A stretch of 64,000 nucleotides of DNA from Pogostemon cablin (lineage: Eukaryota; Streptophyta; Magnoliopsida; Lamiales; Lamiaceae), in the NCBI GenBank assembly GCA_023678885.1, contig CM042965.1:27137777-27201776 (forward strand). The letters are read 5' to 3'. Positions within the stretch are counted from its first letter, which is position 1. Each line of letters opens with the position of its first letter. Positions 34,155 to 46,170 of this stretch are shown in pieces. The translations under genes and the position numbers were made by a program. A model generated the notes under the pieces. It did no database searches and was not told the DNA's origin. It was given only the letters and a program-made list of their open reading frames with translations.

Positions 34155-36727
34155 AAAATAAAAATAAAGAGAAAGAGAGTATGAAAATTAGCAGGGAAAC
34201 AAGGACAATGACCAATACCCCATTCAAAATACAATTGTCCTCAACTTAGGTCATGCAACTTTCATTACATATAATAATCAATTCATAGCATACAAGATAA
34301 GACAATCACCACCTATTCAAATGCTCCATTCACATGTTCTCACAGGAAGTATATATCACTCGCACTCAAGTGTAAAAGATGTACACTTAAGGCTAATGTA
34401 TTTACGCTCAGATTCAATTCAAGTGCATGCGCAATCATAAGCTTGCCAAAAGTCTCAAACTCTCCACTAATAAAAGTATGATTCGATAATGGGATCAAAA
34501 AGAACTTTTCTTTTGGATGTAATATTGACTCTTTAGTAAGGGTAGGAAAAATATGGATAAAGTGACTCAATTAGTAAAGAATTGAAACCGGAGATCTTTT
34601 GTACTGCAGATTTTTACACTTCAAGGTTATCCAGCTTCATGCTCTTCTAATTTTCTTTTCTCTCCTTTCCTTCAAGCTCAACATACTTTTTCTTTCCTTT
34701 CTTTTTTTTCTCGAGGTACCAGTTTCGGGCACTACCTCTAACATCTTGGGGTATCAGTTTCGTGCACTACCCCTAAGCAACTTATTTTTCAGTTCATATT
34801 TTTTTTAGCTCATAATCACTTGTACAGCTCCAAATATTTTATTCCTTCCAAACTCCATGAAAATCAATTCACACACTTTGACAGCATTTAATTCTCAACT
34901 AAATATAGGAATTTCAGGCTCAAATAGGATATCAAAGTGGCTATCTTCATAGGTTGCCAAAGAAATAAGGCTTTCAGGCTCAAAAGGGCTAACTATGGAT
35001 ATATAATTATTTGGTAGGAAATTATTTGGTAAAGTGACTCATAAATTCAAGGATGGCCTAAAATCATCTCCCATCATCTAACATACATGTAGTTTCAAGT
35101 AAGACAAGAGGCAAGTTCTAGAATACACACACAAGAACGATACTCACCAGAAAAGAAATATCATGTGATTATGTAACATGATCAAGAGGCTCAAAATCTC
35201 ACATGGGTTTTAACAAGTAACAGAGCACTTTTCATGGTAAGCAATATCCCACAAGTACACATAGAACTTCATATTGCAAAATAACTCAAATACACTTCCT
35301 TCATCAATTTCAAGAGCATATGAATTTCAAGCACAATTTAAATATATAAACTCACATGGATCACCAAAACATAAACTCAATCCTTCCACTCCATGAATTA
35401 AAAGCACATATAAAAATTAGAGTAAGAAAATGAGGGCACCTAATTTTTCTTCAACGTATACACGAGCTCCTCAGTGTAGAACTCGTCTTGCCACTCTTTT
35501 ACCTTTTTCTATCATCAAAGCTCAAACACACTCATCATCACAGGATTCATAAATAATAATATAGGAGAACTATAAGAAAGACTTAATTGACTATCTAATC
35601 GACTCCACACACTAGAAACACCACTGAACACTAGGTAAATTGCAAAAAATCGACACATCAAAACTGATTAAAGTTTCAACATACCGCAAAAAATCAACTT
35701 CCCTAGCAAACATTAAAAAGAAAAGATTATACTCTTGATGCTTTAATGAGGTAATAACATCACACCCCCCCCCCCCCCCAAACTTAGTAAAAACGTAAGT
35801 TGAAACTAAGTTTGCAAAGAGATGTAATTGCCGATTTGTAAGCACCTTAAATATAAAAATTTCTTACTCACACCAATGAAAATAAAGCAATAAAATGGGA
35901 GGGACAAGCCCCAACAGACGCTCATATCTAACATCAGAGAGTCACGACGGATGTAACGTTTTAAACTACTGGATCAGAGGACGGTCTTCTCGCATCCTCA
36001 CCTTCAAATACTTTCTTTCCCTCTTCTTGTCTACACTCAACACCTCACCTTTCTTGGTAACAAGTATATGATCCTCAGAATTTCCTTCCTCCCATGGCTG
36101 TCAAGACACCTCCGTGTCAATCTTCCACTTAAATTCAGAATCATTTGTCTTAGAAAAATCAAGATTAAACAAGTTAGAAACCACATTTATGCTCTTGCAT
36201 GATCGAATCTACATGGGCATCTTCACTCTTCCCCACTTCTTTTCAACTATAAGCTTAGTATTCTATCCTTAGAATGGCATGGGAGTAGCATTAACATCAT
36301 GTAAAGCATTCGGCGTAGAAAATAGTGCCAAACAAGGCGGTTCAACCTCGGTTCGACCATGAGTGCTGGTCAAACTAGGTGTGTGGTGGTCGAACCAAGC
36401 TTCAGAAATTGTATTCTCTACTAGACAGGTCGGTTCGACCACAGTTCGACCTACAGGGCTGGTCGAATGGTAGTGGTCGTGGTCGAATGGTAGTGGTCGT
36501 GGTCGAATCGGGCATCAGACAAAATAGTACGCGGGATGGTATCGTTCGACCTGGGTTCGACCAGTAGGGTTGGTCAAACCAGAGTGATCGTGGTCGAATC
36601 GGGCATCAGACAAAATAGAGTATCCTGAACAATGGCGTTCGACCTAAGTTCGACCAGAACTTCTGGTCGAATCGATATGTTTTTGATCAAACTGACCCTC
36701 TGCTTCTTCCGAATGTCGCCCAGGTGC
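34155..36727 (-). other. Non-coding internal region of the gag-only element
   Basis: No pol or other gene. Notable parts: a two-unit ~29-bp repeat GGTA.CAGTTTCG.GCACTACC at 34715-34775; a C-run (35766-35780) that, read on -, is TAAGTTTG followed by about 15 G, preceded by a complementary CAAACTTA, i.e. an internal PPT-like tract with a hairpin; and a GGTCGAA/TTCGACC dyad array (36330-36790) with a repeated GGTCGAATCGGGCATCAG block (36503, 36594) that runs into the end of gag. Confidence 0.65.
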
Positions 36728-37508
36728 CTAGTTTGACTTCTCCTGCCTAATTCGACCACCTGTGCTGGTCGAATCGGGGTCGAACCGGGATTCTTTTGCT
36801 TCAGATTTTGATTCCGGCTTCATTGGTCCCTCGTACTGCGTTCTAGACCTCAATGTGATGGCATTATCCTCCAACTTTTGTGTTAATTGACTCACATTCG
36901 TGGCCATATGCCCCATAATCGAAGTAAGGTCCTTTAACTGCTTAGATAAATCTGCATGATCAACATTCATTCTCGCTTCGATGCTGTCAACCCTTGCATC
37001 ATTCTCAGCCATGTATTGATTGAAGGTATCTTCAACACTCTTCACTTCTTGCTGCTTCATACTAGGCCCCCTTAGTGTCAACTCTATAATCTGCCTTTGC
37101 TGGGTTGATGTTAGCTAAACTAGAGACGATCTTATCATCCCTATTTGGCTTCACTTGATGTTAACCCTGCGCCACCTTGTCAAGTACATATGATCCTCTT
37201 ACTCTCTCCATAGGCCAGTCACGTGAATTTATAGAGATGTCTTCAAACAACTTTTCTACTTCTAGTGCTGTCTTAGATAACAGCGCTCCATCTGATGATG
37301 CATCAATAAGAATACACGACTCACAATCCAATCCATAGTAGAAGATACTTAAGTATTCAACCTTAGACATCCCATGCTGTGGACACCTCCGGAGCATGTC
37401 TTTAAACCTATCCAACGCCTCATAAAATTTCTCACCCTGATTCATAACAAATTGGGTGATCTCTTGCTTCATTCTTAAGATCCTTGAGGGTGGCATGTAT
37501 CTCTCCAA
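36728..37508 (-). pseudogene. Gag of the gag-only element, C-terminal part
   Basis: Frame 37508-37161 encodes the end of the capsid domain: RYMPPSRILRMKQEITQF, FYEALDRFKDMLRRCPQHG and YGLDCESCILIDASSDGAL, typical of Athila-type gag. After a frame change, 37081-36728 encodes a coiled-coil-like stretch (MNVDHADLSKQLKDLTSIM, MATNVSQLTQKLEDN). Its tail is coded by the GGTCGAA array. The start of this gag lies at 39290-39583, beyond the solo LTR. Confidence 0.8.
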
Positions 37509-37598
37509 GAACTTTTGCTGCAGTTGGTCCCATGTAGTGCAATCTACTGCATCAATACTTGTTTGCCTAATTTTGTAGCACTCACGAGCAAGAATACT

Positions 37599-39272
37599 CG
37601 ATCGTTGTAGTAGTATATCCCAAGAAAATTATCAATCCACAAAGGAGTTATGTTCGGACTAGCAAAATATGTGAGCTCATGTTCATGTTATTTTTGTAAA
37701 GATGATCGGGGGTTTTGAGATGATTAACAACTAAAGCAAGTAACAAGTAAATAAGAGAGCAAAAAGGAGAAATGACAAGTAAAGAAAATGGATGCTAAAG
37801 TTCAAGTATGGAAAAACATGGGATTAGAAACATCCAAGCACACTCGATTCATATTATCATGCAAAAGGAATTCAACTCAATTGATGTAGACTAAGGGTAA
37901 TCACGATTATATCCTAAGCTCCCTTTCGGGTTACAAAGGTTGTTGATCCATTTTAGACTCCCAAAAGCACTTAAGATCAAAGCCCAACATTAACCCCTTC
38001 CACTTCCATCTAGGTACTAGTTAGATTAAACTCTCCCTTTTTGTGTACTAAGGCCAACGAATGGATTGGTTCCCCTCATTGAATTCAAATATCCTTTCGG
38101 TCAAACCCAAACTCAATGTCTATTCATGCATTCCTAATACTATAGAGGGTCGTTTCCGTCTCACTCCAAGCAATACATACATGAGCATCATGATAGCATT
38201 TAATTACCATAAATCAATTCATTGATCAGTAATCCATTAAACCAATAATCAATTATGAATAACAAACCATGCCATCACAACATCAAGGCAATTAAACTCC
38301 ATGAATAGAAATCAACATCAATTAAATCAAAAACCAATTTAATCCACATGATAATACAAATCTAACATGCTCTTCATGTTCCTAATCCCACTAGAGGGAT
38401 TAGCCTAACATGATAAAGGTAACAAAACACATAAATGATTCATTACAAATATCCATATTCTAAATCCAAAAGAAAATCAAAAGAGATGTGAATCTTCCCT
38501 AGCAATTTCTTGTAGAGAATCTTCAATACTCATGGATCTCCAACTCTAGCTCTTGATTTCTTGAAATCTCTCACACCCAATGGAAGGGATGAAGTTTTGA
38601 TGGAGACTTAATGGAGATGATGAAGATGGATCAAGATAGATGAAGGTGGATGGAGATTATGGTGTGAAATGGAAGGAAAGGTGTGTGATGTGTGTGTAGA
38701 GGAAGGGATTTCGGATCTCCTCCCAATTGTTGAATAAAGGTACCCCTATGGAGGCTTCTAGAAGGATCTGAAAATTTCAGCAGGAATGTACACAGCACGA
38801 GTCGTGCTCTGCAACACGGCCACAAGGTGGCCGTGTTGTGTCTTCTAATGCTGCCGCACGGCCTCTCCTTACAGGGCCGTGTTACGCAACACGACTCGTG
38901 TGCTGCAACACGAGTCGTGTGTTGTAATACGGGCACAGGGTGGTCATGTTGGCTCTTTTGATGTCGGCACACGGCCACTTCTTACAGGGCCGTGTTCCGT
39001 ACACGGCCCGTGTTGGTGCATGCCCCTGTTTTTCACATTTTGTTTCGGCTCGTTCTCCTTCGTTTCAACTCCGAATTTAGATCCGCTTTTTTCTATATCT
39101 TCCTTATCATGTCTAGCATCCAATAAAAAGTGAAAATCATAGGTTTAAGCTCATTCACATAAATTTCAATAAAAATACAAAACACAACCAAATAACACAT
39201 AAAATACGGATAAAATCATACGAAAACACAAATAAAAAGACACTAAAATGTAGGTGAAAATAGCTCTAATCA
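37599..39272 (-). mobile_element. Solo LTR (family 2), inserted in gag
   Basis: 1,674 bp between CGATCGTTGTAG (first base probably a T-to-C change of TGATCG) and GCTCTAATCA. Flanking 5-bp copies are ATACT (37594-37598) and ATAGT (39273-39277), one mismatch. Sequence near the right end ('gacactaaaatgtaggtgaaaat') matches the family 2 LTRs. A CACGGCC/GGCCGTG dyad array lies at 38790-39020. Confidence 0.85.
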
Positions 39273-39583
39273 ATAGTCTCATACCAAGCTTATGCTCCAT
39301 CAATCAAGAAGAACTTGAATAGGGCAATCCGCCTAGCATTATCATTAGCTCCAGCGCCCTTTTGAGTGTTTGCATAACCAAGGAATCTTCGGAGATGCTG
39401 ATATGGATCTTCAAAGCAACCTCCAGAAAAGGGATTCTTCTCTACCATATTAATAAGAGCGGGATTTATCTCAAAATCATTATCTCCCCCCCTTGCTCCT
39501 ATCAACCCCATGTTGTCAATCCCATAGTTCGTAAAAATTTCACATATGGCAATATTATTCAGATTCTGCCTCGCTCCGGCCAT
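39273..39583 (-). pseudogene. Gag of the gag-only element, N-terminal part
   Basis: Minus-strand frame starting MAGARQNLNN, with FEINPALINMVEKNPFSG, DPYQHLRRFLGYANTQK and ARRIALFKFFLIDGA. This is the N-terminal half of Athila-type gag (INPALI..V..N.FgG...EdPn.Hl..Fl). A TAA comes where a WY-rich segment should follow, then the solo LTR. The gag continues at 37598 downward. Confidence 0.82.
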
Positions 39584-39721
39584 GTTTAGGACTGTGTGTT
39601 ATTCTTTCTTTCCTTCCTTTCCTTTTCCTAGTGCATAAGCACCTCAAAAAAATTCAAGGTTAGATAGAAAAAAATAATTACAAATAGAAGTCTTAATCAA
39701 ACTAGAAATAATAAACTAATA

Positions 39722-39755
39722 ATAAATACCGTCCCCGGCAACGGCACCAAGAACT
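39722..39755 (-). promoter_or_regulatory. Primer-binding site of the gag-only element
   Basis: Read on -, TTGGTGCCGTTGCCGGGGAC lies a few bases after the LTR. This is the tRNA-Asp-type primer site usual for Athila elements. It fixes the orientation: the LTR at 39756 is the 5' LTR. Confidence 0.8.
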
Positions 39756-41375
39756 TGATGCGTGTTTTCTTTGCACGCAAAATTAATCCCCAAGTATTAA
39801 GGATATCAGTTGCAACTTAAGCAATCGACCAAGTGAATATCGAACCCAAAGGATAGATAATTATCAATTTAATTATATTCTAGTATATTAAATCTATGTT
39901 GGAAATTCTAATGGTTGTGATTTTGAGATTAATTAACAATTAATAATTAAAATAACAAGTAAATATAACAAGAAGAAGAGATAAGTGAGTTGTGATCAAA
40001 TAAGATAGTAGGTAGTTCTTCAGGTAATCCGGTTCCACTTATTAATTCATCTTCCATGTGACGGTGTCCGACTCTACCTTGTGGTTTATGGACGCATCAC
40101 TAAGCCATGCAAATCTACTCTATAGACACCAGTAAATATGCGTGTAACACGTGTGAATAATCTTGGAGCAAGAGATATAATTCACCCCCCTTTCTAGGTA
40201 CTATCAGTATCAATTATTTTCTTGGCCAATTGATACTCTAACCCGACATGATCTCCTTTTATAGGTACTATAAAATTATCCTCTTTATCCTACTTAATAA
40301 CCCGAATTCAATTCAATTAATAAGTATTCATATATGATAGTTCTAATGAAGCTTCGGAGTCCCCTCACTTAGAATCATAACATGGAATCCTGTTCAGCGG
40401 TGAACGCACTCAATCTACAATCAAGATATATATTTAGACTCTATATACTAATTGAAGATGCACAAAACGACCGTGAATATGGATTAAGAAAGCTCAATCA
40501 TATATAAAATAAATCCACAAGTAGTGTTGTACGGAGTTTACACACAAAAGTTCAATTAATTGGTAAAAATCTTTACAACCCTAGTTCTACCAAAAAGGCT
40601 CTAGCCCATGATGTTACGAAGAATAATCATGGGTGTTGGATAGATCTTACCCGGATCTCTGGAAAATACAAGATAAATTAGGAAACGAATAAAACCCTAG
40701 ATGTGGGCGTCATCGCGTCCTTCTCCATCTTGAATTCTCCTTTTGTTTCTCCTCTTGATTCTACAGACGAATCTTCAAAGTGATGGATGGATGGAGGAAA
40801 GGATGTGGATGATGGTTGGGGGTGATCCCCCCTTGTGGGGTGTAGTATTATTGTGGCCTCTCTCCAATTCAATCTTTTCTAATCTCCCCCAATTTATGAA
40901 TAATGATGTGAAATATATATAGGTGTGAGAAGGGAATTAAATAAGGAAAGAAATATATATAGGTGAATCATGGAGGATTATGTGATAAGGAGATAAATTA
41001 GGTAATTTTTGGAAATTCTCGAAAATTCTCGCTGGCAGTTGTGTGACTTCACGATTTTAAACATAACTTCCTCGTCCCATCTCTGATTTTAGTGATTCTT
41101 GTGCTCACGCGATCCTCTTTTCCTTGACTTTCTCTAAATATAAAGATCTCACCAAAAGGACAACATTTGAAGATGCAACAAGTCATGGAAATTAGAACAG
41201 TCGTGCTGAGTAGAAACAGCTTGCGCGACGTCACCATTTCGATCATGACTTTCTCCTTTGGAATCCGATTAGGGTGTTCTTTACGCCAAAACGACCCTCT
41301 CTTCTGTGGCTTTACAACCATGTATCACACTTCCAATTCAAATCTCTACACAAATACAAAAAAATTACACAAGTT
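39756..41375 (-). repeat. 5' LTR of the gag-only element (truncated)
   Basis: Starts TGATGCGTG and follows 32340-34117 closely until 'attacacaagtt' (41375), where it switches directly to reverse-transcriptase coding sequence of the Tat element. About 210 bp of LTR are missing. Confidence 0.88.
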
Positions 41376-42150
41376 GAATGGAGCAACTTATCAGCGCCTA
41401 GTAAACAAGATGTTCAAAGAATAACTCGAAAAAACAATGGTCTACATCGACGATATACTCGTCAAAAGCCAAGCTAAGGAAGATCATATAGTACACTTAC
41501 AACAAGCCTTCCATGTCCTCAAGGAATATCGAATGAAGCTAAATCCAAAGAAATGCGCGTTCTGGGTAAACTCGAGAAAATTCTTCGGCTTTTTGGTAAG
41601 CAAACGAGGAATCGATGCTAATCCAGAAAAAATCAAGACTATCAAGGATATGAGACCCCCAAAACATACCAGAGAAGTACAAAAGCTAATCGGGCAAGTT
41701 GCTTCCTTGAGCAGGTTCATTGCTCGAGCGTCCGACAAGTGCAAGCCTTTTTTTAATATCATTCGAAACTAAAAGTTTGAATGGACCCCAGCTGCCCAAA
41801 CGACATTCGAAACATTGAAGGAATATCTCTCGAGTACTGAGATGCTTTCCAAGCCAGTACCAGGAGAGACACTCAACCTTTACATAGCAGCTTCGGATGC
41901 TGCCGTCAGCGGAGTGCTAGTACGAAATGAAGAAAAAGTCTAAAAGCCCGTCTACTATGTTAGCCAGATGCTACACGATGCCGAGTTAAGATACCCAATG
42001 GTTGAAAAACTTGCATATGCCTTACTAATGAGTGATCGAAAGTTACGACCGTATTTTCTCGCGCACACCATCGAAGTATTAACCGTCTATCCTCTTAGGC
42101 AAATCCTATTTTGCCCCGACTCAGCCGGGCGGCTTTTAAAATAGTTAGTG
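41376..42150 (+). pseudogene. Tat-element reverse transcriptase (C-terminal) and first RNase H
   Basis: Starts abruptly within RT at ATYQRLVNKMF, then the catalytic YIDD box (VYIDDILVKS), LNPKKCAFWV, the thumb (FIARASDKCKPFF) and the Ty3-type RNase H with LYIAASDAAVSGVL and YYVSQMLHDAELRYP..EKLAYAL. The fingers and most of the palm are gone, deleted with the neighbouring LTR end. In-frame stops are TAA 41422, TAA 41770, TAA 41941 and TAG 42142, all at codons one C-to-T or G-to-A change from Gln or Trp. Confidence 0.88.
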
Positions 42151-42470
42151 GAGTTGGGACAATTCGACATCAAATACGCCCTAAGAAATGCAATCAAAGG
42201 ACAGGTCCTGGCGGACTTCGTCGTAGAATTAACAAACAAGCCGTGGAAAATGTTTGTGGACGGTTCAGCCACGGTCCACGCATCAGGCACAGGAATTGTT
42301 CTATCCGCCACAACTGGCGTCACGATCAACACCGCCATATGATTCAGTTTTCCTGCCACTAACAACAAAGCAGAATACAAAATGTTGTTGGCTGGATTCA
42401 GAATGGCATTATCGATCGGCGCCGAGCGACTAATCATGAGGCTCAGGATCAGCAAATGGTGGGATACCGA
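42151..42470 (+). pseudogene. Tat-element second (archaeal-type) RNase H
   Basis: After LADFVVELT comes KPWKMFVDGSATVHASGTGIV, then FSFPATNNKAEYKMLLAGFRMAL. This is an extra RNase H domain with the first Asp (FVDGSA) and the Glu (NKAEY). A second RNase H of this kind after the Ty3-type one is known for the Tat lineage. A stop TGA lies at 42340, and a frame change follows near 42440. Confidence 0.8.
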
Positions 42471-42554
42471 GAGTAGGTCTTAGAGCTCTTCGTCCATTTT
42501 AGCCAAGTATACCTCACCCAAATCTCCAGGCTCCAAAACACACAAGCCGATGCC

Positions 42555-43867
42555 TTGGCCCGATTAGCAACTTCTGAGAATGCCGAAAAACTTGGGAACA
42601 TCCACGTGGTCAAGCAGGAATGCTCCAGCACGAGATTAATAGTGCAGGTTGATCAGACGGAATCATGGATGACACTTATCCAATATTTTCTCTCAACCGG
42701 CGAACTGCCCGATAATAAGGTTCAGGCCCATCAGTTAAAGATTTGTTCGGCCAGATACGCCTTAATCGACGATGTACTATACAAGCGGGGGTATTCAACC
42801 CCATATTGAGATGCCTAACTGACATAGAGGCCGAAAGGGTGCTAGCAGAAATACATGAAGGCGTATGCGGAAACCATCCAGGAAGACAAGCTCTGGCATA
42901 CAAAGCACTTAAGCAAGGATACTATTGGTCTTCCTTAAGGAAAGACGCAGTAGAATTTGCCAGAAAATGCTCTCAGTGTCAGCGATACGCGCAAATCATA
43001 AGAAGCTCATCCACAGAACTGGTCACTGTCCCCAGCCCGGGGCCCTTCTCTAAATAGGAAATCGACCTTATTGGGCCATTCCCCCCAGGAAAAGATGGAG
43101 TCAGATACGGCATCGTAACGGTGGACTATTTCTCCAAATGGGCGAAAATGGAAGCCTTGGTCACAATAACTGAAGCAAGGATGATTCATTTCATTTGGGT
43201 CAAAATAGTATGCCGATTTGGAATCCCACAAGCCATTGTTACCGATAACAGGAAGCAATTCGAGGGAGCCGGCCTACAGGAATTTTATGACGACCTACAG
43301 ATAAAAAAGTTGTTCTCCACCCCCTACCATCCGCAATCCAACAGTCAAGTCGAAGCAGTAAATAAATTCATCAAGCACACTCTCAAAGCCTGTTTGGACG
43401 GACTCAAAGGAAGCTGGGCCGAATTCCTCCACAGTGTTCTATGGGCATATCAAACCACCTCCTGTTCTTCCACCAAAGAAACTCCCTTCTTGCTTACTTA
43501 TGGAGCAGAAGCGGTCATCCCTGCAGAATTGGAAGTCCCAACATTTGGTGTGAACCAAAGAAACCTAACCACTAGCGAAGAAGCTCAGCAAATTCACCTA
43601 GGCCTCGCTAAAGAAATCAGATTGAAAAGTGACACACGAAACTCCGCATTCAAAAACATGTTAAGAAGATACTACAACCAGAAACTCAACCCAAGAATCT
43701 TCAATGAAGGAGATCTCATTCTAAGGCGAGTGCTGCAACCAAATCAAGGTGTTTTCGGAAATAATTGGGACGGCCCATTTATAGTAAGAAGATCCCTAGA
43801 ATGGACAAAACCTCAAGAAGTTCTACGCTTAAGAGGTTTATATGTAATATCCAGTAGCTATATGTAA
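42555..43867 (+). pseudogene. Tat-element integrase
   Basis: The linker (42555-42809) reads into a zinc-finger region in another frame (42800-43057): EIHEGVCGNHPGRQALAYK and FARKCSQCQRYA. The core has D in EIDLIGPF, D in IVTDNRKQF and E in NSQVEAVNK, with 35 residues between the last two (DD35E). The C-terminal part is GDLILRRVLQPNQGVFGNNW. Defects are a frame change near 42795, a TAG at 43055 where Trp is expected, and D-N-R in place of the usual D-N-G after the second Asp. It stops at 43867, only ~130 bp from the 3' end of the antisense ORF. Confidence 0.88.
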
Positions 43868-43995
43868 TAATTTTCATATGGATAAGAGGCCAAAATGCAC
43901 ACTATAAAGCCTCCTATTAATAAAAAGATCCATTCATAATAAGGATAGATACAAAAGTGTCCAGTAAAGGACTAGGCATCAAATACAAAAGGCCA

Positions 43996-45999
43996 TTATG
44001 CCACAAAATATGCATTCCCTGGGTCACCCCTATTAGGACCGGCCCTCGGAGTACGTCGCTGGCTTCGGAGCCAAGCCACTTCAGCCTCCAAACGAGCAAT
44101 CCTTTCACGCTCACATTCCAGCTCGAAAAGCGAGAGATACTGACTGGCCTCCAGCTCCCGCGCCCGCAGTTCGGCTACCATGGCCCTCTCCTGATAAGTC
44201 TCAGCCCAAAAATTAGCATTTCCAATCAGCTGATCAGCAACCAACAGGCGACTAGGTGGGGGTTGAACGGCAGCTGATGAGGTAGAAGCCTGAGTCGCCG
44301 AATCTGACCTCCCCAAAAGCAAGTGGTGGCTGAGAAAAGTCAAAGCATGACCCAAACTAGCAAGAGCAGCTTGACCAATTTCCTGAAAGCCAAGTCCTAG
44401 CAGCAAATGGGAGAGAGCCAGAGTCCACGATCAAGCAGGGACAAACATGGCTGCCGCAAGACCCGGATCAGCCTCTATCAAAAGATGAAGATCCTGAATA
44501 GGCCGAAGCTAAAACAATCTAGCCAATCCAAAGGGACCACCCAAAGAAAACAACCCTTCGCGGGGGACATGATCAGACCGAGGTGGTGGAGGAACGGAAC
44601 TGGGCCCTGCGTCATTAGCTCTAACATCCTCAAAACCTGGCAAAACCAGCGGGAACCCCTCAGGACCCAGGCGGGAGCTAGAAGCCACCCCCGATGGACC
44701 CGCAGCCTGAGAATCCTCCATCAGCTGCTTGCCGTGATCCTCTAGGCTGGTGCTACCCGTCCCCACTCCAACATGAGCAGCAGCCTCCTCCTGGACCCTC
44801 TCATCGACTCCTTTCTGTACAGTTCTCACTAAAAGGCCCCCTTCAAGGAATTCGTCGGGGCCTACCAAAGAAGGATCTCGCTCAGAGGGGTGCCAACAGA
44901 AGCAGAATGCTCTAAGCCTTCATTCTGTGGGGCGGCACTAGCGTCCTCCTTGCCCTCAACGTGAACCACCCTCTTGGCCTGCACAAGAAAGTACTCGTTA
45001 GGAATGTTAAGAGGAAGCTCCATCCCTTCACGGCGGCAAAGGCATGACGAAAGCTGAAGGAAGGCTCTTCCAACTCGGAGTGAGAGCGATTTGTCCAAAA
45101 AAAGAAAGGTCAGCGGCCGAATAGCAATGATGGAGGATAAGGCAGTAATTTGGATATCAACTTACTGAGTGGGGGAAAATTGAAGGCACACGGCACGGGA
45201 ATGATGCAGCCACAATGATCTCGGCCCTCATAACCCATTACCCAAAACCACTCCTGTCGCCAAGTATGTTGATGGCCCACATCGCTCCCTACAAATAGGG
45301 ACCGCATCCCTTAATGCACTCACAAGTAATAGTAAGCCGACGCTCCACGATCGCGCACATAGTGTAGAACATAGTTGACATCCTCCACAGTAGGAGAGGA
45401 ACAGCCTTCGTCATGGAGGAGGATGAGCAACCCTAATAGGTTAGCCCAAGCAGAAGGTTTCGGTTGCATGGGGGCTATCCCCCAAAAACTCAGCAGGAGG
45501 CAAATTAAGAGAGGCATGGGAAATCAAACGACTACCCCTAGCATGGCCAGGTTGGCTGCAATCAACCCCTCGGGGGGACGACTCGCCAAAAGTCCAGGCT
45601 GTACCATGGCGAAACAGGCCCCCGTATAAGAAAAATAAAAGGCCACCACCTCAACGTCACCTTCCCGTAGCTGTGTGGGGACATCATCGGCAGCAACCCC
45701 ATGAGAAATTATAACTCTATCTGGCCGGGAATGAGAAAGCCGAGAGGAACTCGAACCTTCTACGCCATTGGAAGCTCGAACTGGCACCAGCGCTATAGCA
45801 GAAGGAGAGCCTCGCACATCAGCATGTGGAACCACCCATCGAGGGCCCCCTGTAGCTCGTGATGTTGACAAAAGTTCCATCGCTGGAAAAATAGAAGGAG
45901 GCGACTCCAAAACCCTACCGCTCCTAGTGGTTAAGGGAAGGCGCCACAATCACTCTTCCCATCACTATCGCTAAGCTCTTGGGATGACCGAGAACTCAT
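43996..45999 (-). pseudogene. Antisense ORF 2 of the Tat element (Transposase_28-like)
   Basis: Runs opposite to pol and ends ~130 bp from it. Starts MSSRSSQELSDS at 45999. After frame changes it gives TTRSGRVLESPPS, a segment to LIAANLAMLGVVV, then PKPSAWANLLGLLIL..YVLHYV and WRQEWFWVMGYEG, which resemble the plant 'putative gypsy type transposon' domain (PF04195, Transposase_28). The C-terminus (44406-43996) is a coiled coil (ERERIARLEAEVAWLRSQRR). It contains at least four frame changes and stops. Known antisense 'aORFs' in Tat elements have this domain; their function is not established. A TATA box CGCTATAAATAGGGTG lies upstream at 46155-46170. Confidence 0.75.
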
Positions 46000-46154
46000 C
46001 GAAAAACTGGGTATGGGACCAAAAGTAAAGAACAACAGCAGAAAAACAGTGAATGAACGTAAAGAAACCATAAGAAAGGGAGGAGCACAAGGAAATCAAG
46101 AGAAAACTTTGCCAGAAAAGGGAATTTGAAGTAATGGATACTTGCCCACCAACA

Positions 46155-46170
46155 CACCCTATTTATAGCG
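46155..46170 (-). promoter_or_regulatory. TATA box for antisense ORF 2
   Basis: On - the sequence CGCTATAAATAGGGTG sits about 155 bp before the start codon at 45999. It suggests independent antisense transcription rather than read-through from an LTR. Confidence 0.6.

Larger units (their letters stand above)
32340..41375 (-). mobile_element. Gag-only (TR-GAG-like) Athila-type element, 5' LTR truncated
   Basis: A minus-strand element: 3' LTR 32340-34117, PPT and hairpin 34118-34154, non-coding internal part, gag 36728-39583, primer site 39722-39755, truncated 5' LTR 39756-41375. No protease, RT or integrase is present between the LTRs, so it must have depended on another element for movement. 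There is no target duplication, because a deletion at 41375 removed about 210 bp of LTR together with the first part of the Tat reverse transcriptase. A solo LTR (37599-39272) sits inside gag. Confidence 0.85.

Noticed and set aside
35766..35780. Run of C as a sequencing artefact
   Set aside because: It fits the internal PPT-like tract position seen in the other two elements, though its exact length may be unreliable.
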